A DNA stretch of 5,789 nt, taken from Solirubrobacteraceae bacterium (GTDB lineage: Bacteria > Actinomycetota > Thermoleophilia > Solirubrobacterales > Solirubrobacteraceae). Positions within the stretch are counted from its first letter, which is position 1. Each line of letters begins with the position of its first letter. Under the pieces are notes generated by a model. It was not told the origin of the DNA. It worked only from the letters and a program-made list of their open reading frames with translations, and made no database searches. The position numbers and the translations under genes are program-made. Below, one piece after another: positions 4,837 through 5,789 of the stretch. The stretch spans positions 1 through 5,789 of the forward strand of contig JALOLQ010000280.1 in NCBI GenBank assembly GCA_025455895.1, read 5' to 3'.

Positions 4837-5789
4837 ATGGCACGGCTCACGCACCCCGAAACCTTCGAAGAGAAGCTCCAGCAGCTCGAGGAGCTGCGGA
4901 TGCAGGCGGCGCACTCCTCGCCCGAGGCCGAGGAGAAGCAGCACGCGAAGGGCAAGTACACCGCCCGCGAGCGGATCGAGAAGCTGCTCGATCCCGGCTC
5001 GTTCCAGGAGCTCGACACCTTCGTCCGCCACCGCACGTACGAGTTCGGTCTCGAGAAGAACCGGCCGTGGGGCGATGCCGTCGTCACCGGCCACGGGACG
5101 ATCGACGGCCGGCGCGTGTGCGTCTTCAGCCAGGACTTCACCGTCTTCGGCGGCTCGCTCGGCGAGGTGATGGCCGAGAAGATGGTGAAGATCATGGACC
5201 TGGCCGCGAAGATCGGCTGCCCGGTGATCGGCATCAACGATTCGGGCGGCGCGCGGATCCAGGAGGGCGTCGTCTCGCTCGGCGCCTACGGCGACGTCTT
5301 CGTGCGCAACGTGCAGTGCTCGGGCGTGATCCCGCAGATCAGCCTGATCATGGGCCCGTGCGCGGGCGGCGCGGTCTACTCGCCGGCGATGACCGACTTC
5401 ATCTTCATGGTGAAGGAGACCTCGCACATGTTCATCACCGGTCCCGAGGTGATCAAGACGGTGACCGGCGAGGACGTCGAGTTCGAGGCGCTCGGCGGCG
5501 CGATGACCCACAACTCGAAGTCCGGCGTCGCCCACCTCGCCGCCGAGGACGAGGACGCGCTGCTCGAGGACACGCGCTACGTCTTCAGCTTCCTGCCGCA
5601 GAACAACCTCGAGATCCCGCCGCGCGTCATGCCGACGGACGACCCGGAGCGCCGCGACGAGGAGCTCAACACCGTCGTCCCGGACAACCCGAACAAGCCC
5701 TACGACATGCGCGACGTGATCCGGCTCGTCATGGACGACGGCGAGTTCTTCGAGATCCACGAGCACTGGGCGAAGAACCTCGTCGTCGG
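4837..5789 (+). CDS. pccB: Acyl-CoA carboxylase carboxyltransferase (beta) subunit, probably propionyl-CoA carboxylase (3' truncated)
   Basis: Opens with ATG at 4837 and stays open to the window edge, giving 317 residues of a family usually about 510-540 long. The enzyme moves carboxyl from carboxybiotin on a partner alpha subunit to an acyl-CoA, for propionyl-CoA giving methylmalonyl-CoA. Seen: an N-terminal helix with HAKGKYTARERIEKLLDPGSF at 36-56, FSQDFTVFGGSLGEVMAEKM at 97-116, INDSGGARIQEGV at 133-145 (Gly137-Gly138 would be the N-terminal oxyanion-hole glycines), MGPCAGGAVYSPAMTDF at 172-188 and FITGPEVIKTVTGE at 199-212. The N-terminal crotonase-fold domain is complete and the C-terminal one is just beginning. 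The specificity residue (near 422 in Streptomyces PccB) is outside, so an acetyl- or longer-chain acyl-CoA carboxylase subunit cannot be excluded. The nearby mutase favours propionyl-CoA. Confidence 0.93.
   Translation, partial: MARLTHPETFEEKLQQLEELRMQAAHSSPEAEEKQHAKGKYTARERIEKLLDPGSFQELDTFVRHRTYEFGLEKNRPWGDAVVTGHGTIDGRRVCVFSQDFTVFGGSLGEVMAEKMVKIMDLAAKIGCPVIGINDSGGARIQEGVVSLGAYGDVFVRNVQCSGVIPQISLIMGPCAGGAVYSPAMTDFIFMVKETSHMFITGPEVIKTVTGEDVEFEALGGAMTHNSKSGVAHLAAEDEDALLEDTRYVFSFLPQNNLEIPPRVMPTDDPERRDEELNTVVPDNPNKPYDMRDVIRLVMDDGEFFEIHEHWAKNLVV

Noticed and set aside
4816..5766. 316-codon minus-strand open frame rich in Val, Asp and Arg
   Set aside because: It is the antisense shadow of the carboxyltransferase gene, which has all the expected family motifs.

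Overview
The window is very GC-rich, with third codon positions almost always G or C. The protein types point to a high-GC actinobacterium. A deep-branching lineage such as Thermoleophilia/Solirubrobacterales is my best guess, because AbiEi-antitoxin-like/DUF559 proteins like the one here are typical there; this is a guess from gene style, not a phylogenetic result. No RNA gene, CRISPR array or canonical insertion-sequence transposase is visible.

Layout: (1) 1-1005 (+) is the 3' part of a B12-dependent acyl-CoA mutase large subunit (methylmalonyl-CoA mutase type, no B12-binding domain at its C-terminus). (2) 1036-1512 (+) is a four-helix DUF2269 membrane protein, probably transcribed from its own leaderless promoter. 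(3) 1523-2503 is a compact unit. A minus-strand gene for a winged-helix (AbiEi-antitoxin-like) plus DUF559 (Vsr-like PD-(D/E)XK nuclease fold) protein is bracketed by two related, inverted, individually palindromic repeats. One repeat encodes the protein's N-terminus and the other supplies its stop codon. (4) 2619-3153 (+) is an uncharacterised Pro/Glu/Ala-rich protein with an internal duplication and an apparent frame change at its head. (5) 3176-4777 (-) is a YtcJ-like amidohydrolase. (6) 4837-5789 (+, runs off the end) is the N-terminal half of an acyl-CoA carboxylase carboxyltransferase subunit, probably propionyl-CoA carboxylase beta.

The two ends fit one pathway: propionyl-CoA is carboxylated to methylmalonyl-CoA (the 4837 gene), which the mutase (the 1-1005 gene) rearranges to succinyl-CoA. 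The four genes between them have no evident role in it. The most interesting structure is the repeat-bounded nuclease-like gene at 1523-2503, which could be an undescribed small mobile or selfish unit.
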